A DNA stretch of 57,289 bases from DGNJ01 sp002388905 (GTDB lineage: Bacteria > Pseudomonadota > Gammaproteobacteria > Pseudomonadales > Porticoccaceae), in NCBI GenBank assembly GCA_036843405.1, contig DAITSJ010000024.1, forward strand, positions 1 through 57,289, read 5' to 3'. Under the pieces are notes generated by a model that was not told the origin of the DNA, ran no database searches, and saw only the letters and a program-made list of their open reading frames with translations. Position numbers and translations under genes: made by a program. Below, in pieces: positions 42,101 through 51,043 of the stretch. Each line of letters opens with the position of its first letter. Within the stretch, counting starts at the first letter, position 1.

Positions 42101-44482
42101 TCAGAATGTCTGACCCAGGGAAAACTGGAAAAACTCCTCCTCGTCCTCGGAGCCGGCATTCAATGCTTTGCCGAGACTCACAGTGATGGGACCGAAACCG
42201 CTGAGCCAGGTTCCCCCGAAGCCCACAGAATAGCGCAATTCACCGAGATCCGGTTCAAAACAGCTGATTTGCGACTCATTGCACTCGGTATCGAAAACAT
42301 TGCCCGCATCGATAAAGAAGGCGGCCTGCACCGATCGCTGGTCTTTCAGAAACGGTAGCGGGAAGATCACCTCGGCGCTGCCTTCCACCAGGATGTTGCC
42401 GCCGAACGGGTCCGGGTCGTCCACCGGCACGGGGTCGCTGCCGTCGGGGCAGGTGCCGTTGACCGGCTGTCCATCCGGCGCGCTGCGGCAAAACAGGGCC
42501 GGCGTATCCTGGGGCCCCAGGGTGTTGCGCTTGAAGCCGCGCACGGAGCCGAACCCGCCGCCGTAGAAGTTCTTGAAAAACGGCAGCCGGCTGGTACTGC
42601 CATAAGCGTCGCCATACCCCAATTCGGTGCGCAGGCGCAGTGTCAGGCTGTCGGTGATGGGCTGAAAGTACTGGGCCGAGTAGGACAACCGGTAATACTG
42701 GACATCACTGCCCGGTACCGCAATATCCAGGTTAATCCGCTGGGAGGCACCGCGTGTGGCAAAAATCCCGCGATTGAGTGTGGACTTGTTCCAGTTCAGG
42801 CTGACCGTGAAGATATTGTAGTCATCACCATTGTCGTCCACGAAATCGTTAATTTCCTGCGAACTGAAGGACCCCAGATCGATGGTGAGGTTCTCCAGGT
42901 TAAAGCCAAAACCCAGCCGGGACACTTCCGAAAGCGGATAGCCGAAATTCAGACCGGCGCCAAGGCTGTCCGTGGTGTAGTTGGACAGGTTGAACTCGCC
43001 GTAGTCCGTGGAGCGGTAGTAGACGTTATAGCCGGTACTGACACCGTCCGGCGTGAAATAGGGTTCCGTGTAGGAGAACTGCAAGTTGGTCCGGAACCGG
43101 CTGCGGTTGAGGCCGACACCCACCTTGTTGCCACTGCCCAGGAAGTTGTTTTCCTGGAGGTTGGCGCCCAGTACCAGACCATAATCCTGGGCGAAGCCGA
43201 CGCTGGCGCCGACGCTTCCCGAGGGTTGCTCCTCGACGCTGTAATAGACGTCGATCTGATCGTTGGTGCCTGGCACCTCCCGGGTCTCCACTTCCACTTC
43301 CTTGAAAAAGCCGAGACGCTCGAGACGCACCTTGGAGTGCTCAATCAGCGCACTCGAGGCGGAGGCCCCTTCCATCTGGCGCATTTCCCGGCGCAACACC
43401 TCGTCGGCGGTCTTGGTGTTACCGCGAAACTCGATGCGACGCACATAGGCCCGCTTGCCGGGGTCGACGAAGAAAGTGATCCTGGCGGTCTTGTCGTCCT
43501 CGCTCACCTCGGGGTAGCCCTGGACCTCGGCGAAGGTGTAACCCTCGTTGCCCAGACGCTGGGTAATGAGCTCGGAACTGTTGGTCATCTGAATCTGCGA
43601 AAAAGTCTCGCCTTCCTCGAGAACGATCAGGCGTCGCACTTCCTCCTCGGGAATAACCAGGTCGCCGGCAAGCTCAACCTCGCCCACCCGGTAGATGTCG
43701 CCCTCGGTGATATTGATGGAGATGTACACGGATTCCCGGTCCGGACTGATGGACACCTGGGTGGAATCGATGGCGAACCGCAGGTAGCCGCGGTCCAGGT
43801 ACCAGGACTCCAGGCGCTCCAGGTCCCCCGCCAGTTTTTCCCGGGCGTACTTGTCGTCGCTGAAAATCCAGGACAGCCAGCCGGTGGTCTGCAACTCGAA
43901 CTCATCGAGCAGCTCATCCTCCTCGAAATCCCGGTTGCCGATGATGTTGATGTGGCGAATCCTGGCGACGTCCCCCTCCTTGACGTCGACATTGATGGCG
44001 ACCCGGTTGCGGGGCAATTGCTCCACCGCGGTTTCCACCACGGCACCGTAGCGACCCTGGGCCACGTACTGGCGCTGCAGCTCCTGGGTCATGCCCTCGA
44101 GAATCGCCTCCCTGAAAATCTGGCCCTCGGCCAGGCCATTGTCCCTTAGGGCCTTCATCAGGTCCTCGGTCTTGATGGCCTTGTTACCCTCGAAATTGAT
44201 TTCGGCGACCGCGGGCCGTTCCTCGACAACGATGATCAGTACGCCGTTGTCCCGGGCGATCTGGATATTGTCGAAATAGCCGGTGCGAAACAGGGACCGG
44301 GTCATGGCCTGCACGTCCCCGTCGTCGACGAGATCACCGGCGCTCAGCGGCAGGGCGGAAAAGACAGTACCGGCACTGACCCGCTGGAGCCCCTCAATAC
44401 GAATATCCTGAACCTGAAACACTTCTGCCAGAGCGGGCACGGCCGCCAGGCCAAGGAGGAACGCCAGTAAAATACGCTTCAT
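42101..44482 (-). CDS. bamA: Outer membrane assembly factor BamA
   Basis: BamA is the core of the beta-barrel assembly machine. The 793-residue precursor (from MKRILLAFLLG) has a signal peptide cut after ALA, five POTRA domains (about 20-420, each with EINFEGN- or IEFRGNTKT-like starts) and a C-terminal 16-strand barrel ending in Phe (SLGQTF). A VRGF-type motif, GSVRGFKRNTLGP, is present in the barrel loop region. An upstream frame extension of 20 residues is not conserved. rseP lies 56 bases upstream and skp downstream. Confidence 0.97.
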   Translation of the reverse strand: MKRILLAFLLGLAAVPALAEVFQVQDIRIEGLQRVSAGTVFSALPLSAGDLVDDGDVQAMTRSLFRTGYFDNIQIARDNGVLIIVVEERPAVAEINFEGNKAIKTEDLMKALRDNGLAEGQIFREAILEGMTQELQRQYVAQGRYGAVVETAVEQLPRNRVAINVDVKEGDVARIRHINIIGNRDFEEDELLDEFELQTTGWLSWIFSDDKYAREKLAGDLERLESWYLDRGYLRFAIDSTQVSISPDRESVYISINITEGDIYRVGEVELAGDLVIPEEEVRRLIVLEEGETFSQIQMTNSSELITQRLGNEGYTFAEVQGYPEVSEDDKTARITFFVDPGKRAYVRRIEFRGNTKTADEVLRREMRQMEGASASSALIEHSKVRLERLGFFKEVEVETREVPGTNDQIDVYYSVEEQPSGSVGASVGFAQDYGLVLGANLQENNFLGSGNKVGVGLNRSRFRTNLQFSYTEPYFTPDGVSTGYNVYYRSTDYGEFNLSNYTTDSLGAGLNFGYPLSEVSRLGFGFNLENLTIDLGSFSSQEINDFVDDNGDDYNIFTVSLNWNKSTLNRGIFATRGASQRINLDIAVPGSDVQYYRLSYSAQYFQPITDSLTLRLRTELGYGDAYGSTSRLPFFKNFYGGGFGSVRGFKRNTLGPQDTPALFCRSAPDGQPVNGTCPDGSDPVPVDDPDPFGGNILVEGSAEVIFPLPFLKDQRSVQAAFFIDAGNVFDTECNESQISCFEPDLGELRYSVGFGGTWLSGFGPITVSLGKALNAGSEDEEEFFQFSLGQTF

Positions 44483-44538
44483 AGAAATCCGGTTCGCCGC
44501 TTGTTTTTTGTCAATGGCAATCGCCGTTCGGCCGTGCC

Positions 44539-45897
44539 TCAAAGTCTCGCCAGGTCGTTGTACAGCGCCAACGCCATGAGACCGACCACAAGGAACAGTC
44601 CCACCCGATACCCGGCCATCTGGACTTTTTCGGAAACCGGGCTCCCCTTGACCACCTCGATCACGTAATACATCAGGTGACCGCCGTCGAGCACCGGCAC
44701 GGGAAGCAGGTTGAGAACCCCGAGACTGACACTCAGCAGGGCCAGGAAGCCCAGATAGGCTGCGACCCCGTACTGCGCCGAAGCGCCCGCCACTTTAGCA
44801 ATGGTTATAGGACCACTCAAGTGTTTGGGGGAAATTAGTCCCACCACCATCTTGCGGATGGAGTCGAGCACCAGGCTGGCGGTTTTCCAGGTCTGATCCA
44901 CCGCCACGCCAAAGGCGGCCACGGGTCCGTAGTGCATTTCCCGGACCATTTCCGGCGGCCATTCAGGTACGGCTACCGACATGCCCACCTGGCCAATGGT
45001 TCCACCATCCTCTTCGCGTATCGCTTTGGGCGTCACCGTCAGGGGGATTTCCCGGCCCGCTCTTTCGACAGTGACCGACAGCGGTTTGCCGGGGTTGTCG
45101 CGGACCGTTTCGACCCACTCCTGCCAGCGCGACACCGGTTGGCCCTCGACACTGAGCACCCGGTCGCCACTCTCCATGCCCGCCTGCTCGGCCGCCCCGC
45201 CGGGCACGATCTCCTCCGCCACCGGCGGGATCTCCGGGCGGTAGAACTCGATGCCGATGGAACCCACGGGATCGGGTTTGTCGTCATCCACCTGCCAGCC
45301 GTCCAGGTCGGCAACGTTTTCGTACTGGAGGGATGAATCGGGATAGGTCACCGTGAAGGAAATAGCCCCCTCTTCGCCGATGCGCCGCACCAGTTGCTGG
45401 GACAACGCCTGCCAGGTGGGGGTAGGCTCGCCGTCCACGGCGACGATTTCCTGGCCCGGTTCCAGCCCGGCCCGGGCGGCCACGGACCCCGGCTTGATGT
45501 CGCCGATGACGGGCGCCACACCCTGCACACCCACCAGATAGATAACCCAGTACAGGAGCACGGCCAGCAGGAAGTTGGCCAAGGGCCCCGCCGCAACAAT
45601 AGCAATCCGCTGCCACACGGATTTCCGGTTAAAGGCATAGGGAAGGTCGTCGGCACCGACATCGCCCTCCCGCTCGTCCACCATCTTGACATACCCCCCC
45701 AGGGGCAGGGCCGACAGCGCAAATTCGGTGCCCTTCCGGTCACGCCAGCGGGTCAACACGGGCCCGAAACCGATGGAGAACCGCACCACCTTGACGCCGC
45801 ACCGGCGGGCGACCCAGAAATGGCCGAATTCGTGGAAAGTGACCAGCAGCCCCAGTGCCACCAGTGTGAAAAAAATCATTTGCAGCGTATCTATCAC
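44539..45897 (-). CDS. rseP: Site-2 zinc metalloprotease RseP
   Basis: RseP cleaves the anti-sigma factor RseA within the membrane to release sigma-E and also trims signal peptides. The 452-residue protein has the active-site HEFGH at 22-26 in the first membrane helix, two periplasmic PDZ domains (about 115-200 and 210-300) and the C-terminal LLPVPVLDGGHLM motif supplying the metal-binding aspartate. The start is GTG, overlapping the dxr stop (GTGA). Its neighbours dxr and bamA match the standard order. Confidence 0.97.
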   Translation of the reverse strand: MIDTLQMIFFTLVALGLLVTFHEFGHFWVARRCGVKVVRFSIGFGPVLTRWRDRKGTEFALSALPLGGYVKMVDEREGDVGADDLPYAFNRKSVWQRIAIVAAGPLANFLLAVLLYWVIYLVGVQGVAPVIGDIKPGSVAARAGLEPGQEIVAVDGEPTPTWQALSQQLVRRIGEEGAISFTVTYPDSSLQYENVADLDGWQVDDDKPDPVGSIGIEFYRPEIPPVAEEIVPGGAAEQAGMESGDRVLSVEGQPVSRWQEWVETVRDNPGKPLSVTVERAGREIPLTVTPKAIREEDGGTIGQVGMSVAVPEWPPEMVREMHYGPVAAFGVAVDQTWKTASLVLDSIRKMVVGLISPKHLSGPITIAKVAGASAQYGVAAYLGFLALLSVSLGVLNLLPVPVLDGGHLMYYVIEVVKGSPVSEKVQMAGYRVGLFLVVGLMALALYNDLARL

Positions 45898-47060
45898 CGA
45901 ATCCTGCCCTCCTCGACAATTTCTTCCGCATGCACCCGGGCGCGGCGGTCGGACTGTTGGACCGTCGCCAGGTCCCGGGGTTCACGGACCTGCCATTGTC
46001 CCATAACCGACGCCACCACGCGGGCAATGTCGGTGAAGCGAATGCTGCCGCCAAGGAATGCCGCCACCGCCACCTCGTTGGCCGCGTTCAGCGCGGCGGG
46101 CGCGTCGCCCCCGGTCCGGGCCGCCGCCATGGCCAGCTCGAGGCACGGAAAACGCTCGAGATCGGGAGCCGAGAAGTCCAGCCGGCCGACACGGATCAGG
46201 TCCAGGGGCTCCACACCGGCCTCGATGCGCTCGGGCCAGGCCAGGGCGTGGGCGATAGGTGTACGCATATCCGGGTTGCCCAGCTGGGCCAGCGTGGAGC
46301 CGTCCACATAGGCCACCAGGGAGTGGATAATGCTCTGGGGATGGATTACCACCTCGACCCGTTCCGGCGAAACGCCGAACAGCCAGCAGGCCTCGATCAG
46401 TTCCAGGCCCTTGTTCATCATGGTGGCGGAATCCACGGAAATCTTGCGGCCCATGTCCCAGTTGGGGTGGGCGCAGGCCTGGTCCGGTGTCATCGCCGCC
46501 AGCTTTGACAGGGGCATGTCCCGAAAGGGACCGCCCGATGCCGACAGGAGAATGCGGCTTACGCCGGCCTTGATGCCCGCCGGCGGCAGGCACTGGAAAA
46601 TGGCGTTGTGTTCGCTATCGATGGGCAACAGGGTGGCGCCCCCCTCCGCCACCGCTGCCATGAACAGGTCGCCGGCCATTACCAGTGCTTCCTTGTTGGC
46701 CAGCAATACCCGTTTGCCGGCCCGGGCCGCGGCCAGGGTGGGCAGCAACCCCGCGGCGCCGACAATGGCGGCCATGACCGAGTCCACCGCATCGTCCGAC
46801 GCCACATCCGCCAGCGCCTGGTCGCCCCAGAGCACCCGGGTCTCCGCCGGTACCCGGTCCCTTAACTTTTTGGCACCGGAGTGGCTGCCGGCAACGGCGT
46901 AGCGGGGCCGGAACCGCTGGCACTGCTCGGCGAGCACATCGATACGGGAGTTGCCGGAAAGAGCGAACACCCGGTAGCGATCCGGGTGCCGGGCCACGAC
47001 ATCGAGGGTGCTGACGCCGATGGAGCCGGTGGACCCGAGTATGGTGAGCTGGCGCATCAT
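45894..47060 (-). CDS. dxr: 1-deoxy-D-xylulose 5-phosphate reductoisomerase
   Basis: Dxr makes MEP, the committed step of isoprenoid synthesis, feeding IspD/IspF of this window and ultimately UppS. The 388-residue protein has the NADPH motif ILGSTGSIGVSTLDVV, the metal site LLPIDSEHNAIFQCL, ASGGPFRDMP and the substrate-loop region HPNWDMGRKISVDSATMMNKGLELIEA. Two adjacent ATG codons could serve as start; the first overlaps the cdsA stop. Confidence 0.97.
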   Translation of the reverse strand: MMRQLTILGSTGSIGVSTLDVVARHPDRYRVFALSGNSRIDVLAEQCQRFRPRYAVAGSHSGAKKLRDRVPAETRVLWGDQALADVASDDAVDSVMAAIVGAAGLLPTLAAARAGKRVLLANKEALVMAGDLFMAAVAEGGATLLPIDSEHNAIFQCLPPAGIKAGVSRILLSASGGPFRDMPLSKLAAMTPDQACAHPNWDMGRKISVDSATMMNKGLELIEACWLFGVSPERVEVVIHPQSIIHSLVAYVDGSTLAQLGNPDMRTPIAHALAWPERIEAGVEPLDLIRVGRLDFSAPDLERFPCLELAMAAARTGGDAPAALNAANEVAVAAFLGGSIRFTDIARVVASVMGQWQVREPRDLATVQQSDRRARVHAEEIVEEGRIR

Positions 47061-47899
47061 GGCCCGGCGGGTATCAGCGACAGGTAGAGCAAAGCGAAAA
47101 ATGGCAGCGCCGCGCTGAGACTGTCAATCCGGTCGAGGATGCCGCCGTGGCCGGGCAGGATCCTGCCGCTGTCCTTGACGCCCCGATGGCGCTTGACCAT
47201 GCTCTCCAGCAGGTCGCCCAGCACCGAGGCCAGGGCGCTGGCGAGTACGATCAGTGTCCACTGCCACCAGAAGGGACGCAGGGAAGGAGCGACAAGGGAG
47301 ACAATGGCCGCCAGCAGCAATGCGGCGGCGAGCCCGCCGGCGAGCCCTTCCAGGGTTTTGCCGGGGCTGACCGCCACCGCCAGTTTTCGGCGGCCGAAAC
47401 GGCGACCGGTAAAATAGGCGCCGATATCGGCAGCGGCCACCACCAGCACCGCCATCAATACCAGCCACGCACCACCGCCAAGGGCGTGGAGCAGCGACAG
47501 GGCCACCCAGGCGGGAATCAGGACCATCAGGCCCATGGCCAGGCGCACGGGCACACTGCCCCAGAGTATCGCGCTGCTGGGGTAGCCCTGCACCCAGAGC
47601 AAGGCCAGGGCCCACCAGATTCCGCCCGCCAGCATCACGGACCCGGCCCTGTCCGCATTCACCGCGGCGCTATCGAAACCGACGGCGAAATACAGCCAGG
47701 CCATCAGCACCATTACCAGCAGGGCGTAGAGGACCCGCCACCGGGGGCGCTCCAATCCCGCGAGATACGCCCACTCCCAGGCGCCGACGACGATAACGAC
47801 GGCACCCACGACAGAGAACAGGGGCGGTGACAGCCAGAAGAGGCAGGCCAGAAAGAGCGCCGCGATCACCAGCGCGGTGACGACTCGCTGCTTAAGCAC
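47057..47899 (-). CDS. cdsA: Phosphatidate cytidylyltransferase
   Basis: CdsA makes CDP-diacylglycerol, the precursor of all phospholipids here. The 280-residue polytopic membrane protein (at least seven hydrophobic segments) carries the C-terminal CDP-alcohol-type signature SVLGDLLESMVKRHRGVKDSGRILPGHGGILDRIDSL. The ORF is open far upstream, but GTG at 47899 with GGAG eight bases before is the likely start. It overlaps uppS by 8 bases and dxr by 4. Confidence 0.95.
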   Translation of the reverse strand: MLKQRVVTALVIAALFLACLFWLSPPLFSVVGAVVIVVGAWEWAYLAGLERPRWRVLYALLVMVLMAWLYFAVGFDSAAVNADRAGSVMLAGGIWWALALLWVQGYPSSAILWGSVPVRLAMGLMVLIPAWVALSLLHALGGGAWLVLMAVLVVAAADIGAYFTGRRFGRRKLAVAVSPGKTLEGLAGGLAAALLLAAIVSLVAPSLRPFWWQWTLIVLASALASVLGDLLESMVKRHRGVKDSGRILPGHGGILDRIDSLSAALPFFALLYLSLIPAGP

Positions 47900-48659
47900 T
47901 GGATTGCTCCGTCGACCGTCTCCCGAGCAGTTGCTCCCCCGTCTGGCCGAAACGGCGCTGGCGGTTGCGGTAGTCGGTAACAGCCGCGTCGAACTCGGCG
48001 GCGTCGAAATCCGGCCAGTAACAGGCGGGAAAATAGAATTCGGTATAGGCCATCTGCCAGAGCAGGAAATTGCTGAGACGCTGTTCGCCCGCGGTGCGGA
48101 TGCACAGGTCCGGCGGCGGAAGGTCGTCGAGGCACAGGGCACCGGCCATGGCCGACTCGTCCACGTCCTCCGGCCGCAGGGCACCGGACTGAACCTTGCC
48201 GGCCAGGATCCGGGCGGCATTGGCGATATCCCAGCGGCCGCCGTAATCCACTGCCAGCACCAGGGTGCGTTCGCCCCCGGCGGTGCGAGCCTCGGCATCG
48301 TCGATCAGCTTTCTCAGGCGGTCGCTGAAGCGGTCGCGCTTACCGATCACGCGCAGGGAAACCTTGCGCCGGCAAAGCTCCTTGACCTCCTTTTTCAGGT
48401 AGGAGGCGAACAGGGACATGAGGCCGCGGACTTCCGCCGCCGGCCGGGCCCAGTTCTCGCTACTGAAAGCGAACAGGGTCATCACTTCGACATCGTGGCG
48501 CCGGCAGCTCTCCAGCGCTTCGCGCACCCGCTCCACACCCGCCTGGTGCCCGGCGATACCGCTCAGGCCCCGCTGCTTGGCCCAGCGGTTGTTGCCGTCC
48601 ATGATAATGGCGAGATGGCGCAGCGGATGGTGGTTCGGAGGCATTCCTGCATCGGTCAT
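47892..48659 (-). CDS. uppS: Undecaprenyl diphosphate synthase
   Basis: UppS extends farnesyl diphosphate with eight isoprene units to the C55 carrier of cell-wall and LPS synthesis. The 255-residue protein has catalytic Asp21 in IIMDGNNRWAKQRG, LTLFAFSSENW-type sequence (MTLFAFSSENWARP) and the substrate motif RTAGEQRLSNFLLWQMAYTEFYF. The usual Gly or Ser in the RTxGE motif is Ala here, a mild change. The frr-uppS-cdsA-dxr order is standard. Confidence 0.96.
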   Translation of the reverse strand: MTDAGMPPNHHPLRHLAIIMDGNNRWAKQRGLSGIAGHQAGVERVREALESCRRHDVEVMTLFAFSSENWARPAAEVRGLMSLFASYLKKEVKELCRRKVSLRVIGKRDRFSDRLRKLIDDAEARTAGGERTLVLAVDYGGRWDIANAARILAGKVQSGALRPEDVDESAMAGALCLDDLPPPDLCIRTAGEQRLSNFLLWQMAYTEFYFPACYWPDFDAAEFDAAVTDYRNRQRRFGQTGEQLLGRRSTEQSSA

Positions 48660-48703
48660 GGCAACCTCGTCAACCCGCTAACAGCCACGCACAGCGGGTG
48701 TGA

Positions 48704-49261
48704 TCAAATTTCCAGCAGGTCCTTTTCCTTGTCGGCCAGGGCCTTCTCGACCTTGTCCACATAGGTATCGGTGATTTTCTGTATCTCGTCATGGGCTCGG
48801 CGCTCATCGTCTTCGGTGATTTCCTTTTCCTTGAGCAGTTCCTTGATATCGGAGAGCACGTCCCGGCGGATACTCCGAATCGATATCCGGGCGTTTTCCG
48901 CTTCCGTTTTTGCCTGCTTGATATAACCCTTGCGGGTCTCCTCGGTCAGGGGGGGCATGGGTATCCGGATCACCTCGCCCGCGGTGACGGGGTTGAGCCC
49001 CAGATCGGACTTGAGGATGGCCTTTTCAATTTCCGGCACCAGGTTCTTCTCCCAGGGACTGACGGACAGGGTCCGGGCGTCGACGACACCGACGTTGGCC
49101 ACCTGGTTGAGCGGCGTATCGGCCCCGTAGTAGGAAACCGAGAGTCCGTCCAGGATGCTCGGGTGAGCACGCCCGGTGCGGATCTTGTTGAATGCGTGGG
49201 AGAGCGCTTCCAGGCTCTTGGCCATGCGCTCCCGGGCGTCTTGCTTGAGCTCTTCAATCAT
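48704..49261 (-). CDS. frr: Ribosome recycling factor
   Basis: Frr splits post-termination ribosomes with EF-G. From MIEELKQDARERMAKSLEAL the product is 185 residues, the family's normal length. It carries KIRTGRAHPSILDGLSVSYYGADTPLNQ and the C-terminal DDERRAHDEIQKITDTYVDKVEKALADKEKDL. The upstream open frame runs into pyrH and is not used. It begins 2 bases after the pyrH stop, so the two are coupled. Confidence 0.97.
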   Translation of the reverse strand: MIEELKQDARERMAKSLEALSHAFNKIRTGRAHPSILDGLSVSYYGADTPLNQVANVGVVDARTLSVSPWEKNLVPEIEKAILKSDLGLNPVTAGEVIRIPMPPLTEETRKGYIKQAKTEAENARISIRSIRRDVLSDIKELLKEKEITEDDERRAHDEIQKITDTYVDKVEKALADKEKDLLEI

Positions 49262-49263
49262 GG

Positions 49264-50001
49264 TCACTGTTCCTCGATCAGGGTGCCCTCGTCGCCGCCC
49301 ACGACGATACTGAGAAGGGCGCCGGGCTTGGACATACGGAATACACGCATGGGCATTCTGTTTTCGCGGCACAGGCAGATGGCGGTGAGATCCATGACCC
49401 CGAGTTTTTTGTCCAGCGCCTCGTCATAGGTGAGGCGACTGTACAGGGTTGCCTCGGGGTTTTCCATCGGATCGGCGGAATAGACGCCGTCCACCTTGGT
49501 TGCCTTGAGCACCAGCTCCGCACCCACCTCGACGCCCCGCAGACAGGCTGCCGAATCGGTGGTAAAAAAGGGGTTGCCGGTGCCCGCGGCAAAAATCACC
49601 ACCTCGCCCTCGTCCAGGCAACGGATGGCATTGCGCCGATCGTAATGCTCCACGAAGCCGCTCATGGGGATTGCCGACATGACCCGGGCGGAAATGTTGC
49701 TCCGCACCAGGGCATCGCGCATGGCCAGGGCGTTCATCACCGTGGCCAGCATGCCCATGTGATCGCCGGTGACCCGTTCCATGCCGGCGGCGTGCAGTGC
49801 CGACCCGCGAAAGAGATTGCCGCCGCCAATCACCAGGCCCACCTGGACCCCGATACCCACCAGCTGGCCAATTTCCAGGGCCATTCGGTCGAGCACCCTG
49901 GGATCGATACCGAAGTTCTCGGCGCCCATCAGCTCCTCGCCGCTCAGCTTGAGCAGGATGCGCTTGTACTTTTTGTCTTTGGCGGTCTTGGTCTCTGGCA
50001 T
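49264..50001 (-). CDS. pyrH: Uridylate kinase
   Basis: PyrH phosphorylates UMP to UDP for pyrimidine supply. The 245-residue amino-acid-kinase-fold protein has KRILLKLSGEELMG, VGLVIGGGNLFRG, VTGDHMGMLATVMNALAM and GTGNPFFTTDSAACLRG. The ATG at 50001 follows a weak GGAA; upstream frame is excluded by homology. tsf lies 61 bases upstream, with a perfect 11-bp hairpin in the gap, and frr lies directly downstream. Confidence 0.97.
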   Translation of the reverse strand: MPETKTAKDKKYKRILLKLSGEELMGAENFGIDPRVLDRMALEIGQLVGIGVQVGLVIGGGNLFRGSALHAAGMERVTGDHMGMLATVMNALAMRDALVRSNISARVMSAIPMSGFVEHYDRRNAIRCLDEGEVVIFAAGTGNPFFTTDSAACLRGVEVGAELVLKATKVDGVYSADPMENPEATLYSRLTYDEALDKKLGVMDLTAICLCRENRMPMRVFRMSKPGALLSIVVGGDEGTLIEEQ

Positions 50002-50023
50002 GGCGATTCCGGCGCGGTCGTGG

Positions 50024-50053
50024 GCCGGGACCACCACGGCGTGTGGTCCCGGC
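50024..50053 (-). promoter_or_regulatory. Strong hairpin in the tsf-pyrH gap
   Basis: GCCGGGACCAC (50024-50034) pairs perfectly with GTGGTCCCGGC (50043-50053) over an 8-base loop. On the minus strand no U-tract follows, so it does not look like an intrinsic terminator. It ends 22 bases before the pyrH start and may stabilise the tsf mRNA end or mark processing between tsf and pyrH. Confidence 0.5.
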
Positions 50054-50062
50054 TTGGGAATT

Positions 50063-50929
50063 TTACTTCTTGGAGCCGACCTGGGCAGCCACTTCAGCGG
50101 CAAAGTCCTGCTTCTCGACTTCGATACCCTCGCCCACCTCGAAGCGGACGAAGCCCTGGACATCGGCACCGGCATTGCTGGCCAGCTTGCCCACTTTCAC
50201 GTCCGGGTCCTTGACGAAGGGCTGTTCAAGCAGGCTGCTCTCGGCAATAAACTTGTTGAGGCGGCCGCTGATCATCTTCTCGATGATTTCCTCGGGCTTG
50301 CCGCTCTCGCGGGCCTGGGCGGCGTAGATTTCCTTCTCCTTGGCCACCACGTCGGCGGGCATGTCCTCGGGCTTGTTGACCCGGGGGTTTACCGCGGCCA
50401 CGTGCATGGCAATATCCCGGGCCAGGTCGGCGTCGCCGCCGTTCAGGGCGACCAGCACGGCGATACGGCTGTCATTGTGGACATAGCCGCCCACCACCAG
50501 TGCCTCGACAATGGCCACCCGGCGCACGCCGATATTTTCGCCGATTTTCTGCACCAGGGCCTGGCGGTCATCTTCCAGCTCACCGGCCATCAGGGTTTCG
50601 ACATTGTCCTCACGGTTTTCGAATGCCTTGTCGAGCACCTTCTGCACGAACGCCCGGAAGTTGTCGTCGCGGGCCACGAAGTCGGTCTCGGAATTGACTT
50701 CCACCATGACGCCCAGGTTCTTGTCCGGGGCGATTTTGGTGGCAACGGCGCCATCGGCGGCGGTGCGGCCGGCCTTCTTGGCGGCCTTCATGCCGCTTGA
50801 CTTGCGCAACTCCTCGATGGCCCGGTCGATGTCGCCGTCGGCCTCGACCAGGGCCTTCTTGCATTCCATCATGCCCAGGCCGGTGCGCTCGCGGAGTTCT
50901 TTCACTTGGGAAGCACTGATTGCTGCCAT
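50063..50929 (-). CDS. tsf: Translation elongation factor Ts
   Basis: EF-Ts exchanges GDP for GTP on EF-Tu. From the ATG at 50929 (AGAGGAAC before it) the product has 288 residues. It begins AAISASQVKELRERTGLGMMECKKAL, the conserved UBA-like domain. VNSETDFVARDDNF and SGKPEEIIEKMISGRLNKFIAE are further family signatures. It follows rpsB by 114 bases, separated by a terminator-like attenuator. Confidence 0.98.
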   Translation of the reverse strand: MAAISASQVKELRERTGLGMMECKKALVEADGDIDRAIEELRKSSGMKAAKKAGRTAADGAVATKIAPDKNLGVMVEVNSETDFVARDDNFRAFVQKVLDKAFENREDNVETLMAGELEDDRQALVQKIGENIGVRRVAIVEALVVGGYVHNDSRIAVLVALNGGDADLARDIAMHVAAVNPRVNKPEDMPADVVAKEKEIYAAQARESGKPEEIIEKMISGRLNKFIAESSLLEQPFVKDPDVKVGKLASNAGADVQGFVRFEVGEGIEVEKQDFAAEVAAQVGSKK

Positions 50930-50964
50930 GGTTTGGTTCCTCTGGATCCTCATATTCGGTTGAT

Positions 50965-50987
50965 AAAAAGGGGGCCTAGCCCCCTTT
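50965..50987 (-). terminator. Attenuator/terminator between rpsB and tsf
   Basis: AAAGGGGG (50967-50974) pairs with CCCCCTTT (50980-50987) around a 5-base loop. On the minus strand the stem is followed by TTTTTATC, giving an intrinsic terminator. Placed between rpsB and tsf, it would reduce EF-Ts relative to S2; partial termination at this position is known in E. coli. Confidence 0.8.
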
Positions 50988-51043
50988 CTAAAGTCGTACC
51001 TCGATTTGGCGGTCGCGGGGCGGGCCCGTGGGCCGGCGCCGTC

